64,000 nt of DNA, taken from contig JAHLMK010000004.1 of NCBI GenBank assembly GCA_019915135.1, positions 1,736,001-1,800,000 of the forward strand. The letters are read 5' to 3'. The position numbers and the translations under genes were made by a program. The notes under the pieces are model-generated. The model made no database searches and was not told the origin of the DNA. It saw nothing but the letters and a program-made list of their open reading frames with translations. Below, piece after piece: positions 11,694-21,371 of the stretch. How positions within the stretch are numbered: position 1 is the first letter of the stretch; each line of letters starts with the position of its first letter. This DNA is from Strobilurus pachycystidiatus (Eukaryota > Basidiomycota > Agaricomycetes > Agaricales > Physalacriaceae).

Positions 11694-12779
11694 TTATTCT
11701 GTCGCAACAAACATGTTCCTCACTGCCAGGAGGGTGTCATACACCATATCAGAACACCTCCGAACCGCCAACACAAGTGGCGGAGGACGAGCTATATCGG
11801 CCGGTTGCCACAAGTTAGGATCGACACCCCGTTTCGTAAAATAATCGTCGTCCACATAGCGATGGCGAAAGGCTTCAATATATTGATTGAGATCTCCTAG
11901 GTAGTTGTCGTAGTACCAACGGGAACAGCCTCCAACAATGAAACTAGCGAATCGCGAGAATGACTTGGGAGGCCGGCGGTCGGGATTGGCTGCGTTGGCC
12001 CATATACCGAACGGGACATACTCAAAGTATGCTGGGTATGCACCCGCGAAATCCCAGTCTATGACCCAGACGCGGTTGTCCTTGTCAAGCATGATGTTTC
12101 TCATATGCAGGTCAAAATGACATAGGACCAGAGGCATGGACCTATCAAATTTGGGATAACGCCAGACATTGCCACCTGACTCGTGACGTATCACTTGGAA
12201 ACGGTGATATTGGTGATCATGCCAAGCAGCCATGGCGGCGTACGTCGGGAAAGGCCCGTCGCCAGAATCCCCAAAGTGACCGCCAAAGCAAAGACGCGGA
12301 TTCGCTGTGCCGTCAAAGGGACCTGGGACGTCTGGACGCAGGAGGGGTACTCGGCGTAGCTGCTGGATGTAAGAACGGAGAGAAAAGACGATCTGCAGAC
12401 GGCGCCACCAGCTGAGCTTGGGCCACAGAATGTGCAGACTGTCTCCGTCGATGTAGTCCATGACAAGCCAGACTCCGCGACCAGTGTCGTGGGGTATAAC
12501 TCGGTGTACTGAGGGGATGGGTATCGACGTGTGGCGCTGGACGTATTGCATAGTGAACGCCTCGTTCCCATAGTTGCTGCCAACGTGTTTCACCACAAGT
12601 GTGTAGGGATGGAGACGATAGACAGGCGCTACGCCCATAACGTCCTCTGGTATAGCTCCAATGAGGTCCCGCTTCCAGTCAATCTTCATAATGAGACTCT
12701 GGAGCTCATCATCGGAAAGGTCGTCGACGGGTGAAGGAATGTGATTCCGGCGCGTGGTTGAGAAGGAGGGGTGCGGCAT
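11694..12779 (-). CDS. APH-family phosphotransferase/kinase-like protein
   Basis: An intronless 361-aa frame. It shows the protein-kinase-like APH fold: ATP-lobe Lys in LVVKHVG, hinge WLVMDYIDGD, catalytic loop LCHFDLHMRNIMLD (H-x-D-x4-N) and metal-binding VIDWDFAG. Such aminoglycoside-phosphotransferase-like (PF01636) genes are multiplied in mushroom genomes, and their substrates are generally unknown, so antibiotic resistance should not be assumed. It is divergent from AKR-A, with about 275 bp between the starts. Confidence 0.85.
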   Translation of the reverse strand: MPHPSFSTTRRNHIPSPVDDLSDDELQSLIMKIDWKRDLIGAIPEDVMGVAPVYRLHPYTLVVKHVGSNYGNEAFTMQYVQRHTSIPIPSVHRVIPHDTGRGVWLVMDYIDGDSLHILWPKLSWWRRLQIVFSLRSYIQQLRRVPLLRPDVPGPFDGTANPRLCFGGHFGDSGDGPFPTYAAMAAWHDHQYHRFQVIRHESGGNVWRYPKFDRSMPLVLCHFDLHMRNIMLDKDNRVWVIDWDFAGAYPAYFEYVPFGIWANAANPDRRPPKSFSRFASFIVGGCSRWYYDNYLGDLNQYIEAFRHRYVDDDYFTKRGVDPNLWQPADIARPPPLVLAVRRCSDMVYDTLLAVRNMFVATE

Positions 12780-12995
12780 ATGAAGTTCTTCAAGATGGTC
12801 GCCACAGTCAGACTACAGATTTGTAGTACACCCATCACAGCACCGCGCAGACAAGTGCTCACCTATTATTCTCTGAGAGCAATTGCGGAAAATGGTCAAA
12901 GAGTCCAAGCGATTGAGAAATGACTTGTGATGGGAGTGGACAAGCCAGAAGGCTGACTTTCACGGCAGGCGGGCCGCACCTCCGCAGGCCAGGAT

Positions 12996-13023
12996 CATTC
13001 CTCACCGCCACACCGTTCCTGTT
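12996..13023 (+). repeat. 28-bp direct repeat, left of AKR-A
   Basis: This word, ending CACCGTTCCTGTT, recurs at 14346-14373 in the same orientation with two mismatches. The two copies bracket the whole AKR-A gene. No such pair was seen around AKR-B. Confidence 0.6.
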
Positions 13024-13054
13024 ATAATCTCTTCATCTGTACTGTGCACCGAAC

Positions 13055-14327
13055 ATGTCTGGTCCCGGGCTCTCCCTATCGTCTACTGTCAAACTCTCTT
13101 CTGGTACTTGTCACATGCGTTCTTCTCTGGACAGCCTCACATAGCTTGGACGCAGGCTTTCGCATGCCCGTGCTAGGGTTTGGCGTATACCAGAACTATG
13201 ACGCCCGGCCTTCGGTCTTGGAGGCGCTCAAGGCTGGATATCGGTGTGCACCTCTGAATCTTTTGCGTCAAGCCACGGCCTCTCAAGTTCTAACCAGACA
13301 CGTCGACTCTGCGCAGGCTTATCGTAATGAAGCAGCCGTCGGCGAGGCCATACGAGAAAGTGGACTGCCGAGGGAGGATTTGTTCATTAGTCAGTACCCA
13401 TTTTGACTCATCGTCTTGTGTTAATAGTCTTCGAGCGACCAAGTGCCTTTCAAAGACCCACGGTTACGAACAGACACTCAAGGGCGTCGATGAAAGTCTC
13501 AAGAAGTTTGGTTTGGGTAGGTCACTGGTACCGTACGAGCGCTGTGACTCATGCTCACAAGCTCGTCATTTCAGAATATATTGACCTCTTCCTGATTCAC
13601 AATCCTCACTCTGGGACGGAAAAGCGGCTCGCCACATACAAAGCGCTTCAAGAAGCACGAGCAGCGGGAAAGATCCACACAGTTGGCGTGTCAAACTAGT
13701 TCGCAATCCATGGCCATGTTGGCTTCCAGTCTGACCTTATAATATTATCTACAGTGGTGTCCACCATCTAGAGGAAATTCGCGCAGCCGGTTATGAGCTG
13801 CCCGCTGTGAATCAGATAGAAGTACGTCTCCGGCGAGCTCTCCAGCCATCATGTTATCGACTTTATCGCCAGCTCCATCCGTTATGCCAGCAACGCCCCA
13901 TCGTCAATTATTGCAAGCAGAACTCCATCATTGTGCAAGCCTACTGTCCTATCATCAGAGGGCGGATGGACGAGCCAGTGATTGTAACGCTTGTGGAGAA
14001 GGTGTGTAATTGAGTAAAACTAAACAGGACCAGAACGCGTCTGACCATGATTTCTGGGTAAAGTATGCTCGCGACCCCGCACAAATCCTACTTCGCTGGT
14101 CCCTCCAGAAAGGGTGAGTGCAAGTTCAATGTACTGTATGTAGTACTGACGTTGACACCTTGTTCTGTAGATTTGTACCACTCCCCAAGAGTGGGACTCC
14201 AGCTCGTATACATTCGAACTCGCATCTCTTTGACTTTGAGTTGACGTCGGATGATATGGAGGCTCTTGATAGCCTTGATAAAGGAAAGGAGGGCGCTATA
14301 TCTTGGAATCCTGTCGATGCGGAATGA
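13055..14327 (+). CDS. Aldo-keto reductase, copy A
   Basis: Nine exons (13055-13103, 13156-13243, 13298-13389, 13436-13516, 13575-13698, 13755-13821, 13873-14001, 14064-14113, 14171-14327) give 278 aa in one consistent frame. Family motifs are MPVLGFGVYQ, then [11 protein letters not shown] with the catalytic Asp and Tyr, IDLFLIHNPHSG, VGVSNYGVHHLEE, ILLRWSLQKG and FVPLPKSG for NADPH binding. An apparent TAG after GVSN lies inside an intron whose donor is GTTCGC. The protein is at the short end for the family. It is a cytosolic NADPH-dependent carbonyl reductase of unknown substrate. A decayed paralogue is at 18421-19703. It converges with pseudogene SDR-B. Confidence 0.88.
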
Positions 14328-14345
14328 ATGCTTCGCCAAGTCGTG

Positions 14346-14373
14346 CATCCCTCACCGCAACACCGTTCCTGTT
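14346..14373 (+). repeat. 28-bp direct repeat, right of AKR-A
   Basis: Partner of 12996-13023; 26 of 28 positions match. It starts 19 bp after the AKR-A stop codon. Confidence 0.6.
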
Positions 14374-14595
14374 CTTTTCTCAGGTGTTCGGCGGTTGCGA
14401 AGGGACCGTCCGTGTATCTATGCATATTCCATCCAGTTCATCACCCATTCAGATTTGACTCGTCGATGAAAATTGAGCGATTGCTCCTTTGTATCGAGAA
14501 CTCGACCATTGATAAGTATACAACTGTTGTTTTCAGTCACTGTCATTGACTAAGTGTCATCCTACAAATACACTCTGCGATGCGATGGTCTTTGC

Positions 14596-15861
14596 CTAAT
14601 AAGAACTCGGATGCTTCAACATTGTCTACAGAAAATTGAGCAATCAACACACGACGGGGAACACCAGCACTCACGCCTCCGTCAATCGATACCGTGTCCC
14701 CCGTCACGTAGAAGTTCACAAGCAAAAACAGGGCCAACGAGCCGACATCTCGAGGTCTTCCGTATCCATGTTCGCTGTAAGGTACCTCAAAATCAAGCTG
14801 TAAATCCTTGGGGACTATGACGGTTCCTGTCTCGTCTGTCGGGGCGCCGGGGAATGACATCTGCAAAGATTGACTGTTAGGTATTGCCTCAATTCGGTGA
14901 GCAGTGTGGGAGCGTACCGTAGTAGGAAATAGTCCTGAATGGAAAGGTGTGTGGTGAGTACCGGTGGCCGTCAGTATTGCTAGATGGCCTACCTGGGGCG
15001 ATTCCATTTACGCGGATACCCAGGGGCAAAAGCTCGTGTGCTCATGAAGCTGTTGCTTGTCCAATCGCGCTCTTCGAGAACATGTAAGGATAAGACAGTC
15101 CGGCTGTTGACGAATCCTTCGTCCACCCGTTCATGCTACTCGTCATGATGACCTGTGGCGGGAACTTCTTTGTAAATTCCTCGTCAGAGAGCTTCCACTT
15201 CTCCAGAAGCGGCAGGAAAGCAAACGTCAACCAGTAGGGACCCACGGCGTTTGTGTTGAGGGATTTATTGAACGCTTCGGCGGGGATGTCGTCGAAGAAC
15301 TTGGAGACGTATTCAGCGGCGGTGTGTACCTGGGGACACTTGAAGGATCCGATGAGGATACCGGCGTTGTTGAACAGTGCAGTGACATATGGCTCCCGTC
15401 TACCAATTTCGTCTGCAAGACGCTTAGCTTCGGACTGCGAAACAAATTTCAATGAGACTATAGCTAAGTACGCGCAGGTCCGGCGCGTACTCACCTTCTG
15501 GCTAATGTCGGCTTCGAGACAAGTCATCCTGCCGCTGCTTGAAACATTGGATACAGAGGCGTTGTACAATTCACAGGTCCTGGAAAGGGCGTCAACTTCT
15601 ACGATGTCGAAGTCCAGATATGATCTAACTTAGCCATGTCATCTTGCGTGCCCGGAGGGCCCACGATGTGGACTGTTGCGCCGTTGGTTATGAGCGTAGA
15701 AGCGATCATAAGGCCAATTCCCTTTGATGACGAAAATGTCAGTTGACCGTATGCAGATCCGTAAGAGGCGACTTACGCTCCCGCCACCAGTTATGACTAT
15801 GACTGTGCCGCGCAGGTCGAACAGATTTTTTAGCTTGCAGATGTTCCAACGAGAGAAGCAT
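14596..15861 (-). pseudogene. Short-chain dehydrogenase copy B, disabled
   Basis: The exon layout is the same as in SDR-A and SDR-C, including the 50-nt second intron and the LKHPSSY terminus. Two lesions are visible. In exon 1 an A run is one base longer than in copy A (near 15835), which shifts the frame after residue 10. In exon 4 a TGA (about 15043) replaces the Leu codon that follows QATAS. NNAG, TSSMN and YMFSK are still present, so decay is recent. It lies tail-to-tail with AKR-A and head-to-tail with SDR-C. Confidence 0.82.
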
Positions 15862-16460
15862 GGTTGGCGTGTAGATTCCCAAGCTCGAGAGGAACGTTAT
15901 TTATATGAATACTGGAGAAGTACGCTGTTCTTCTTACGAGTTCCTTCGGCATGCATCCGATATCGCGAGTACGTTTTTTTTTCACCAAGAAGGTCCATCC
16001 TAGGATTGAGGCGGTGAACACCGGTCATGACCATTGAAGAAATCGAGCGGCGAATACAATCCAAAGAGCATAGAGTTGGCGTTCAAGTCGGTTGATTGCA
16101 GAGCTGACATTGGACGATGAGAACAAATTTCAAGGAGAAGTGTGGCTGTCTCGGAAATTGAGTGGGTCAAGCGCACCGAGCCGGAAAACGAATCGGAAAA
16201 ACAATCGAGAAGTTACCCTTTGGGCTTGGTCAGTCAGGGCGACAGCACTTGGTCTCTCAACACCAGGACACGCGTATATGCGTAAGCCTCTCCGACCCTT
16301 CTATGGCGACCGGACATCGGACAACGATTGAACTCGTTCCTTTGCACTCTCTCGGAAGAACGGCGAGAACTCCTAGCCGGAGGAAAAATAATGATCATAC
16401 ATACAAGTATTGTTCAAGTATGTTTATCTCTGTCAGTGAATGCATCCTACAGAGACGCTC

Positions 16461-16500
16461 TGATGCGTGAGATGGTCCTCTGATGCGTGAGATGGTCCTC
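16461..16500 (+). repeat. Perfect 20-bp tandem duplication
   Basis: The 20-mer starting TGATGCGTGA occurs twice back to back, immediately downstream of the SDR-C stop codon. SDR-A and SDR-B do not have it. Confidence 0.85.
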
Positions 16501-16502
16501 GC

Positions 16503-17776
16503 TTAATAGGAACTCGGATGCTTCAACAGTGTCTACAAAAAATGAGTAGCCATTACACGACAGAGAACACCAGCACTCACGCCTCCGTCAATCAGTACCG
16601 TCTCGCCCGTGACGTAGAAGTTCACGAGCAAAAACAGTGCCAAGGAGCCGACGTCTCGAGGTCTTCCATATCCATGGTCATTATGGAAAGGTACCTCGAT
16701 CCCAAAACTGAAATCCTTGGGGACTATCACAGTCCCTGTCTCGTCATCTGTCGGTGCGCCGGGGAGTGACATCTGCATTGGAGAATGATTGTGAGTTCTC
16801 GGTTGATTCGGTGAGTATTGTTGGAGCGTACGGCACTAGGGAATGCTCCTAGATTGAAAGTTGTACGGTGAGTACTAGTGGCTACGATTGGCGGTGGGTG
16901 GCCTACCTGGGGCGATTCCATTCACGCGGATACCCAAAGGAAGAAGTTCATGCGCCAATGAAGATGTTGCTTGTCCAATGGCGCTCTTCGAAAACATGTA
17001 TGGGTAGGACAACCCGGCTGTCGACGAATCCTTCGTCCAAGCATTCATGCTACTCGTCATGATGACCTGTGGCGGGAACTTCTTTGTAACTTCCTTGTCG
17101 GAAAGCTTCCATTTCTCTAAAAGCGGCAGGAATGCAAACGTCAGCCAGTACGGACCCACGGCGTTTGTGTTGAGGGTTTTATCGAACGCTTCGGTGGAGA
17201 TGTCGTCAAAAAATTTGGAGACGTATTCAGCCGCAGTGTGAACCTGGGGACGCTTGAAGGATCCAGCGAGGATACCGGCGTTGTTGAATAGTGCAGTGAC
17301 ATATGACTCGCGTCTACCAATCTCGTCTGCGAGACGCTTAGCCTCGGACTACGAGGCGAAATTTAGTTAGTCAGAGTGCATGTAGTCTGGACGGTCCCGC
17401 GCGTACCTTCTGGCTGATGTCGGCTTCGAGACAAGCCATCTTTCCGCTGCCTGAAACGTTGGAGACAGACGCGTTATACAATTCACAGGTCCTGGGTAGG
17501 GCGTCAATTTTCATGTTCTTGAATCTCGAAAAGAATCCCCACTTGTCCATATCATCTTGCGTTCCCGGAAGGCCCACGATGTAGACCATAGCACCGTTAG
17601 TTATGAGCGTGGAAGCGATCATGAGACCGATTCCCTTCAATTGCCAGAATGTTAGTATGCTGCATGCATTCTGTTCGTTGAAGGTGACCTACGCTCCCTC
17701 CACCGGTAACGACTATGACTGTGCCCCGCAAGTCGAAGAGATTCCTAGCATGCAAATGCTCCAGAGAGAGAGGCAT
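16503..17776 (-). CDS. Short-chain dehydrogenase/reductase, copy C
   Basis: The seven-exon structure is parallel to SDR-A and the frame is open throughout, about 312 aa. It has TGGGS/GIG, NNAG, TSSMN and YMFSK. It carries one extra Asp (PTDDETG) where the others have PTDETG. Its second intron is 51 nt and in frame, so it can be misread as coding. It ends LLKHPSSY at TAA 16503-16505. It is divergent from AKR-B, with about 645 bp between the starts. Its 5' region carries an extra tandem duplication (17852-18120). It is presumably a functional NAD(P) oxidoreductase; the substrate is unknown. Confidence 0.87.
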
Positions 17777-17851
17777 GATTGGTTTCAAATTCCCAAGCCC
17801 GAGAGAGACGTTCTTTATACGGGTCATCCGCCTTGAATACGTCATGGACGT

Positions 17852-18120
17852 GTTACGAGTCCCTTCGGCATGCATACACCTGCATGATTCATCCTTTCAA
17901 ACTCTAAAATTCGAGAGTCCATCCCGATATCGAGGCAGCGTGAACGCCGGTCCAGAATACATCACGTAGGAGTCGAGTGGCAAGCATAAGCCAGTGGCCT
18001 TGTTACGCGTTCCTTCGGCATGCATGCATATGTGGCTCATCGTTTTTTTCGAGTCCATCCTGATTGTGAGGCTGCGTGAACGCCAGTCATGACTATCGTG
18101 GAAGTCGAGCGACGCAAAAG
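17852..18120. repeat. Tandem duplication upstream of SDR-C
   Basis: Two diverged units of about 120-146 bp start near 17852 and 18000. Both begin with GTTACG plus a CCTTCGGCATGCAT word and both contain GAGTCCATCC and GCGTGAACGCC. SDR-B has one such unit (around 15936-16060). The extra unit accounts for the longer distance between the ACGCGT block and the start codon in SDR-C. Confidence 0.6.
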
Positions 18121-18420
18121 CACACAGTTAGCGTGGGAGTCGGTGCGATTCCAGGATTGACAGATGAGAACAAAAGAGAAAGGTCTTGTAGGCGATGAGT
18201 AGTGGCGGTTAGTGAGTGAGAACGATCGCGAAGTTTCCCTTTTAGGCAGACGATCAATCACATTGGCCGCAGGGTTGACACGGCAGACTTTTGCTCTCTC
18301 AACACCAGGACACGCGTAAGCTGTCTCATATTACCCCGGACATCGCACACTTCCCAGCATAGCGTCAATTCGCTCGACACCAATCTTGCATAATCTCTTG
18401 GTCTCTACTGTAGGCCGAAC

Positions 18421-19703
18421 ATGTCTGGTCCCGCGCTCTCCCTCTTGTCTACTGTCAAACTCTCTTCTGGTACTTTTCATATGGATTCTGCCCTGGACAC
18501 TCTCACACACCTCGGACTCAGGCTTTCGCATGCCCGTGTTAGGGTTTGGCGTATACCAGAACAATGACGCCCGACCATAGGTCTTGGATGCGCTCAAGGC
18601 TGGATATCGGTGGGCACCTCTAGCTCTCTTGCGTGAAGCTATAGCTTCCTAAAACTGAACTAGACACGTCGACTCTGCGCAGGCTTATCATAATGAAGCA
18701 GCCGTCGGCGAGGCCATACGCGAAAGTGGTCTGCCGAGGGAGGATCTGTTCCTTAGTCAGTACCCATCCTGACTCATCGTCCCGTGTTAATAGTCTTCTA
18801 GCGACCAAGTGCCTTTTCAAAACCAACTGTTACCAACAGACACTCAAGGGCGTCGATAAAAGTCTCAAGAAGTTTGGTTTGGGTAGGTCACTGGTACCGT
18901 ACGGGCGTTGTGGCTCATGCTCACAAGCTCGTTATTGTAGAATATATTGACCTCTTCTTGATCCACAATCCTCACGCTGGGATGGGAAAGCGGCTCGCCA
19001 CATAAAAAGCGCTCCAAGAAGCACGAGCAGCGGGAAAGATACGCACAGTTGGCGTGTCGAACTAGTTCGTAACCCATGGCCATGTTGGCTTAGTCTGACC
19101 TGATCATATTATCTATAGTGACGTCCACCATCTAGAGGAAATCCGCGCAGCCGGTTTTGAGATGCCCGCTGTGAACCAGATTGAAGTACGTCTCCGAGTT
19201 CTCCAGCCCCATCATGTGATTGACTTGATCGCTTCCCCAGCTTCATTTGTTATGCCAGCAACGCCCCATCGTTGATTATTGCAAGCAGAACTCGATCATT
19301 GTGCAAGCCTACCGTCCTATCATCAGAGGGCGGATGGTCGACCCATTGATTGTTACGCTTGCGAAGAAGGTGCGTATCTGAAAAAAAAATACACAGCACC
19401 AGAACGCGTCTGACCTGACCGTGTTCTCGGGGGTTAGTATGCTCGCGACGCCGCACAAATCCAACTTCGCTGGTCCCTCCAGAAAGGGTGAGTGCAAGTT
19501 GAGTGTGTCGAATGTACTGACGTTCGATTGGCACCATGTTCTGTAGATTTATACCACTCTGCAAGAGTGCGAAACCAGCTCGTATACGTTCAAACTTGCG
19601 GCTGTTTAAATTTGAGTTGACCTCGGATGATATGGAGGCTCTTGATGGCCTTGATAAAGGAAAGGAGGGCGCTATGACTTTGAATTCCGTCGATGCGGAA
19701 TAA
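18421..19703 (+). pseudogene. Aldo-keto reductase copy B, disabled
   Basis: It aligns exon by exon with AKR-A, with the same intron sites and sizes, but has nonsense codons. One is TAG at 18578-18580 in place of a Ser codon in exon 2. The other is TAA at 19003-19005 in place of a Tyr codon in the LATYKAL stretch. The downstream exons are still in frame up to a TAA at 19701-19703. It lacks the 28-bp repeats that bracket AKR-A. Confidence 0.85.
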
Positions 19704-19918
19704 ATTCTTCGTCACGTCGTGGGTGTGTGAAATGAAAATATACTATGTAGGGCGACTATATGGAAACATCATTAACCAGATGACTCGTAGCAGCAGTGGG
19801 AGCAACAGTCTTCGTAATTGATCAACGAAGTTCAATGAACTTTGACCTGACTTTGACGAGGCACGGAACATATCATTCTGTGGCTGTGTAGTCCAATCAC
19901 CTTTTGTCTCCAACGGCC

Positions 19919-21235
19919 ATGTCGACTGAGAAGGTCTCCTTCACCGTCCGCCGCCCGCCGCCCGTCTCGCGGGCCTCATCCGGCGCGGACTCGGATTCAT
20001 CCTCATTCAAGGCTCCCGCCCTCCCGCACCACCGGATCGCGCAACTCAATGACTCGTCGCTTCCCGGCAGCCCTCTTTCCCAAAGCGTCACACCGTCCGA
20101 CTCGGACAGCGACGCAGACGATGACGAAGGGCAAGACGAGCTTGTAGACGCATTTGACAAGCTCAGCGGCGCTCAGCGGTGTGTTCCTCCCTTTCTCGTG
20201 CCCAACCAGCCTTTTCAACTCACATCAGAACCCTTCAATGCCTTTTCCTTTCGCAGAGTCAACCCACGTAAACGGCAGGCCCCGCAAGGACCGCTCGTCA
20301 TTCCCGCTCTCAAGAACAAGGACTGGAGAGCCCTCGCACGCAAGCGCCGCACCGCCAACCAATTTGTGCCGCCGACAGCACAAACGGGAGCGGACGGCAG
20401 TGTAGGTGGCCTCGGTACCAAGGATTCGATCAATTCTGGTCCCGTGTTGCAGGGGCTGCAGTTCTACAACAAGAACAAGGAAACGCCGCAGGAGGGAGAG
20501 GCGGAGGCGGAGGTAGCAGTGGCTGATGAGGATGTCAAAATGGAGCCCGTTCCAGAGTCAGAGGACGAACTCGCTCTACGTGCTATTCTTGCTGGCAACA
20601 CAGACGGCATACAGGGACCCCATATAGACATCATCCCTACACCTGTATCCGAAGACGATGCGTACAAGCAAGACGTCGAAGAGCTCCCAGAATCCGCCAC
20701 CCTGTCGGACTACAATCGAGTCCCCGTGTCGCAATTTGGCGCTGCTATGCTCCGTGGTATGGGCTGGAAGGAGGGTCAAGCGGCGTCGCGCAAACCTGGG
20801 AAAGGGATTGTCGAGCCGTACCTCCCAGAAGCGCGGCCTGCTCTGCTTGGAATCGGGGCCAAGGAGCAGGAAGTGCTTGATGATGGCTCGAAGAAGAGGA
20901 AAGGGGCTAGTACTCGGCCGGAGCGCAGATACGTTCCTGTTGTCAAGTTGGCAAAGGAAGGCGGCTCAGAGCGCCGAGAGCGCTCTCGGTCTCCTCGTCG
21001 TGAAAGTGACTCGGCACGATCTTCTAGGCGCGGCTCTCCTGATCGCAGCAGCCGACGACGGGACGATGACCGGGACAGCAGCAGGCGAAGGGATTATGAC
21101 GATCGGGACCGTAGACGGGATAAGGACGACAGGGATAGGCGCGACAGAGATAGAGACAGCCGCGATGATAGAGACAGGCGGCGCGATCGCTCCCGAGATG
21201 GAGAATCTTCGAGTCGCGCGTCAAAGCGATATTGA
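19919..21235 (+). CDS. SPP2: Spp2-type pre-mRNA splicing factor (G-patch)
   Basis: Two exons (19919-20178, 20257-21235) give 412 aa. The 78-nt intron happens to be in frame. The protein has an acidic Ser/Asp N-terminus, then the motif VSQFGAAMLRGMGWKEG of the Spp2/GPKOW/MOS2 family, and a long tail of Arg-Asp/Arg-Ser dipeptides. In yeast, Spp2 binds and activates the DEAH helicase Prp2 before the first splicing step. The RS/RD tail is expected for a nuclear spliceosomal protein. It is a nuclear single-copy gene. Confidence 0.9.
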   Translation: MSTEKVSFTVRRPPPVSRASSGADSDSSSFKAPALPHHRIAQLNDSSLPGSPLSQSVTPSDSDSDADDDEGQDELVDAFDKLSGAQRCVPPFLVPNQPFQLTSEPFNAFSFRRVNPRKRQAPQGPLVIPALKNKDWRALARKRRTANQFVPPTAQTGADGSVGGLGTKDSINSGPVLQGLQFYNKNKETPQEGEAEAEVAVADEDVKMEPVPESEDELALRAILAGNTDGIQGPHIDIIPTPVSEDDAYKQDVEELPESATLSDYNRVPVSQFGAAMLRGMGWKEGQAASRKPGKGIVEPYLPEARPALLGIGAKEQEVLDDGSKKRKGASTRPERRYVPVVKLAKEGGSERRERSRSPRRESDSARSSRRGSPDRSSRRRDDDRDSSRRRDYDDRDRRRDKDDRDRRDRDRDSRDDRDRRRDRSRDGESSSRASKRY

Positions 21236-21371
21236 TCGCAAGCCTATTGTACAGTACGACGGGCATTTTCTTTGTCTTTTAAATGCTTACCTGTGTATCT
21301 CCGGGAATGTCAGAAACCATATAAGGATTGCTACGTTCCATTCGTCACTGGCAGCAGCAGGGGCAGGTGGT

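Noticed and set aside
11694..12779. Aminoglycoside resistance gene acquired from bacteria
   Set aside because: The APH fold is widespread in fungal genomes; base composition and context are ordinary, so resistance is not supported.
13390..13435. Odd GAG acceptor in AKR-A
   Set aside because: AKR-B has TAG at the same place; both are AG acceptors, so this does not disable the gene.
13696..13754. In-frame TAG after GVSN in AKR-A, suggesting a pseudogene
   Set aside because: The stop straddles an intron boundary; splicing at GTTCGC..CTACAG yields GVSNYGVHH in frame.
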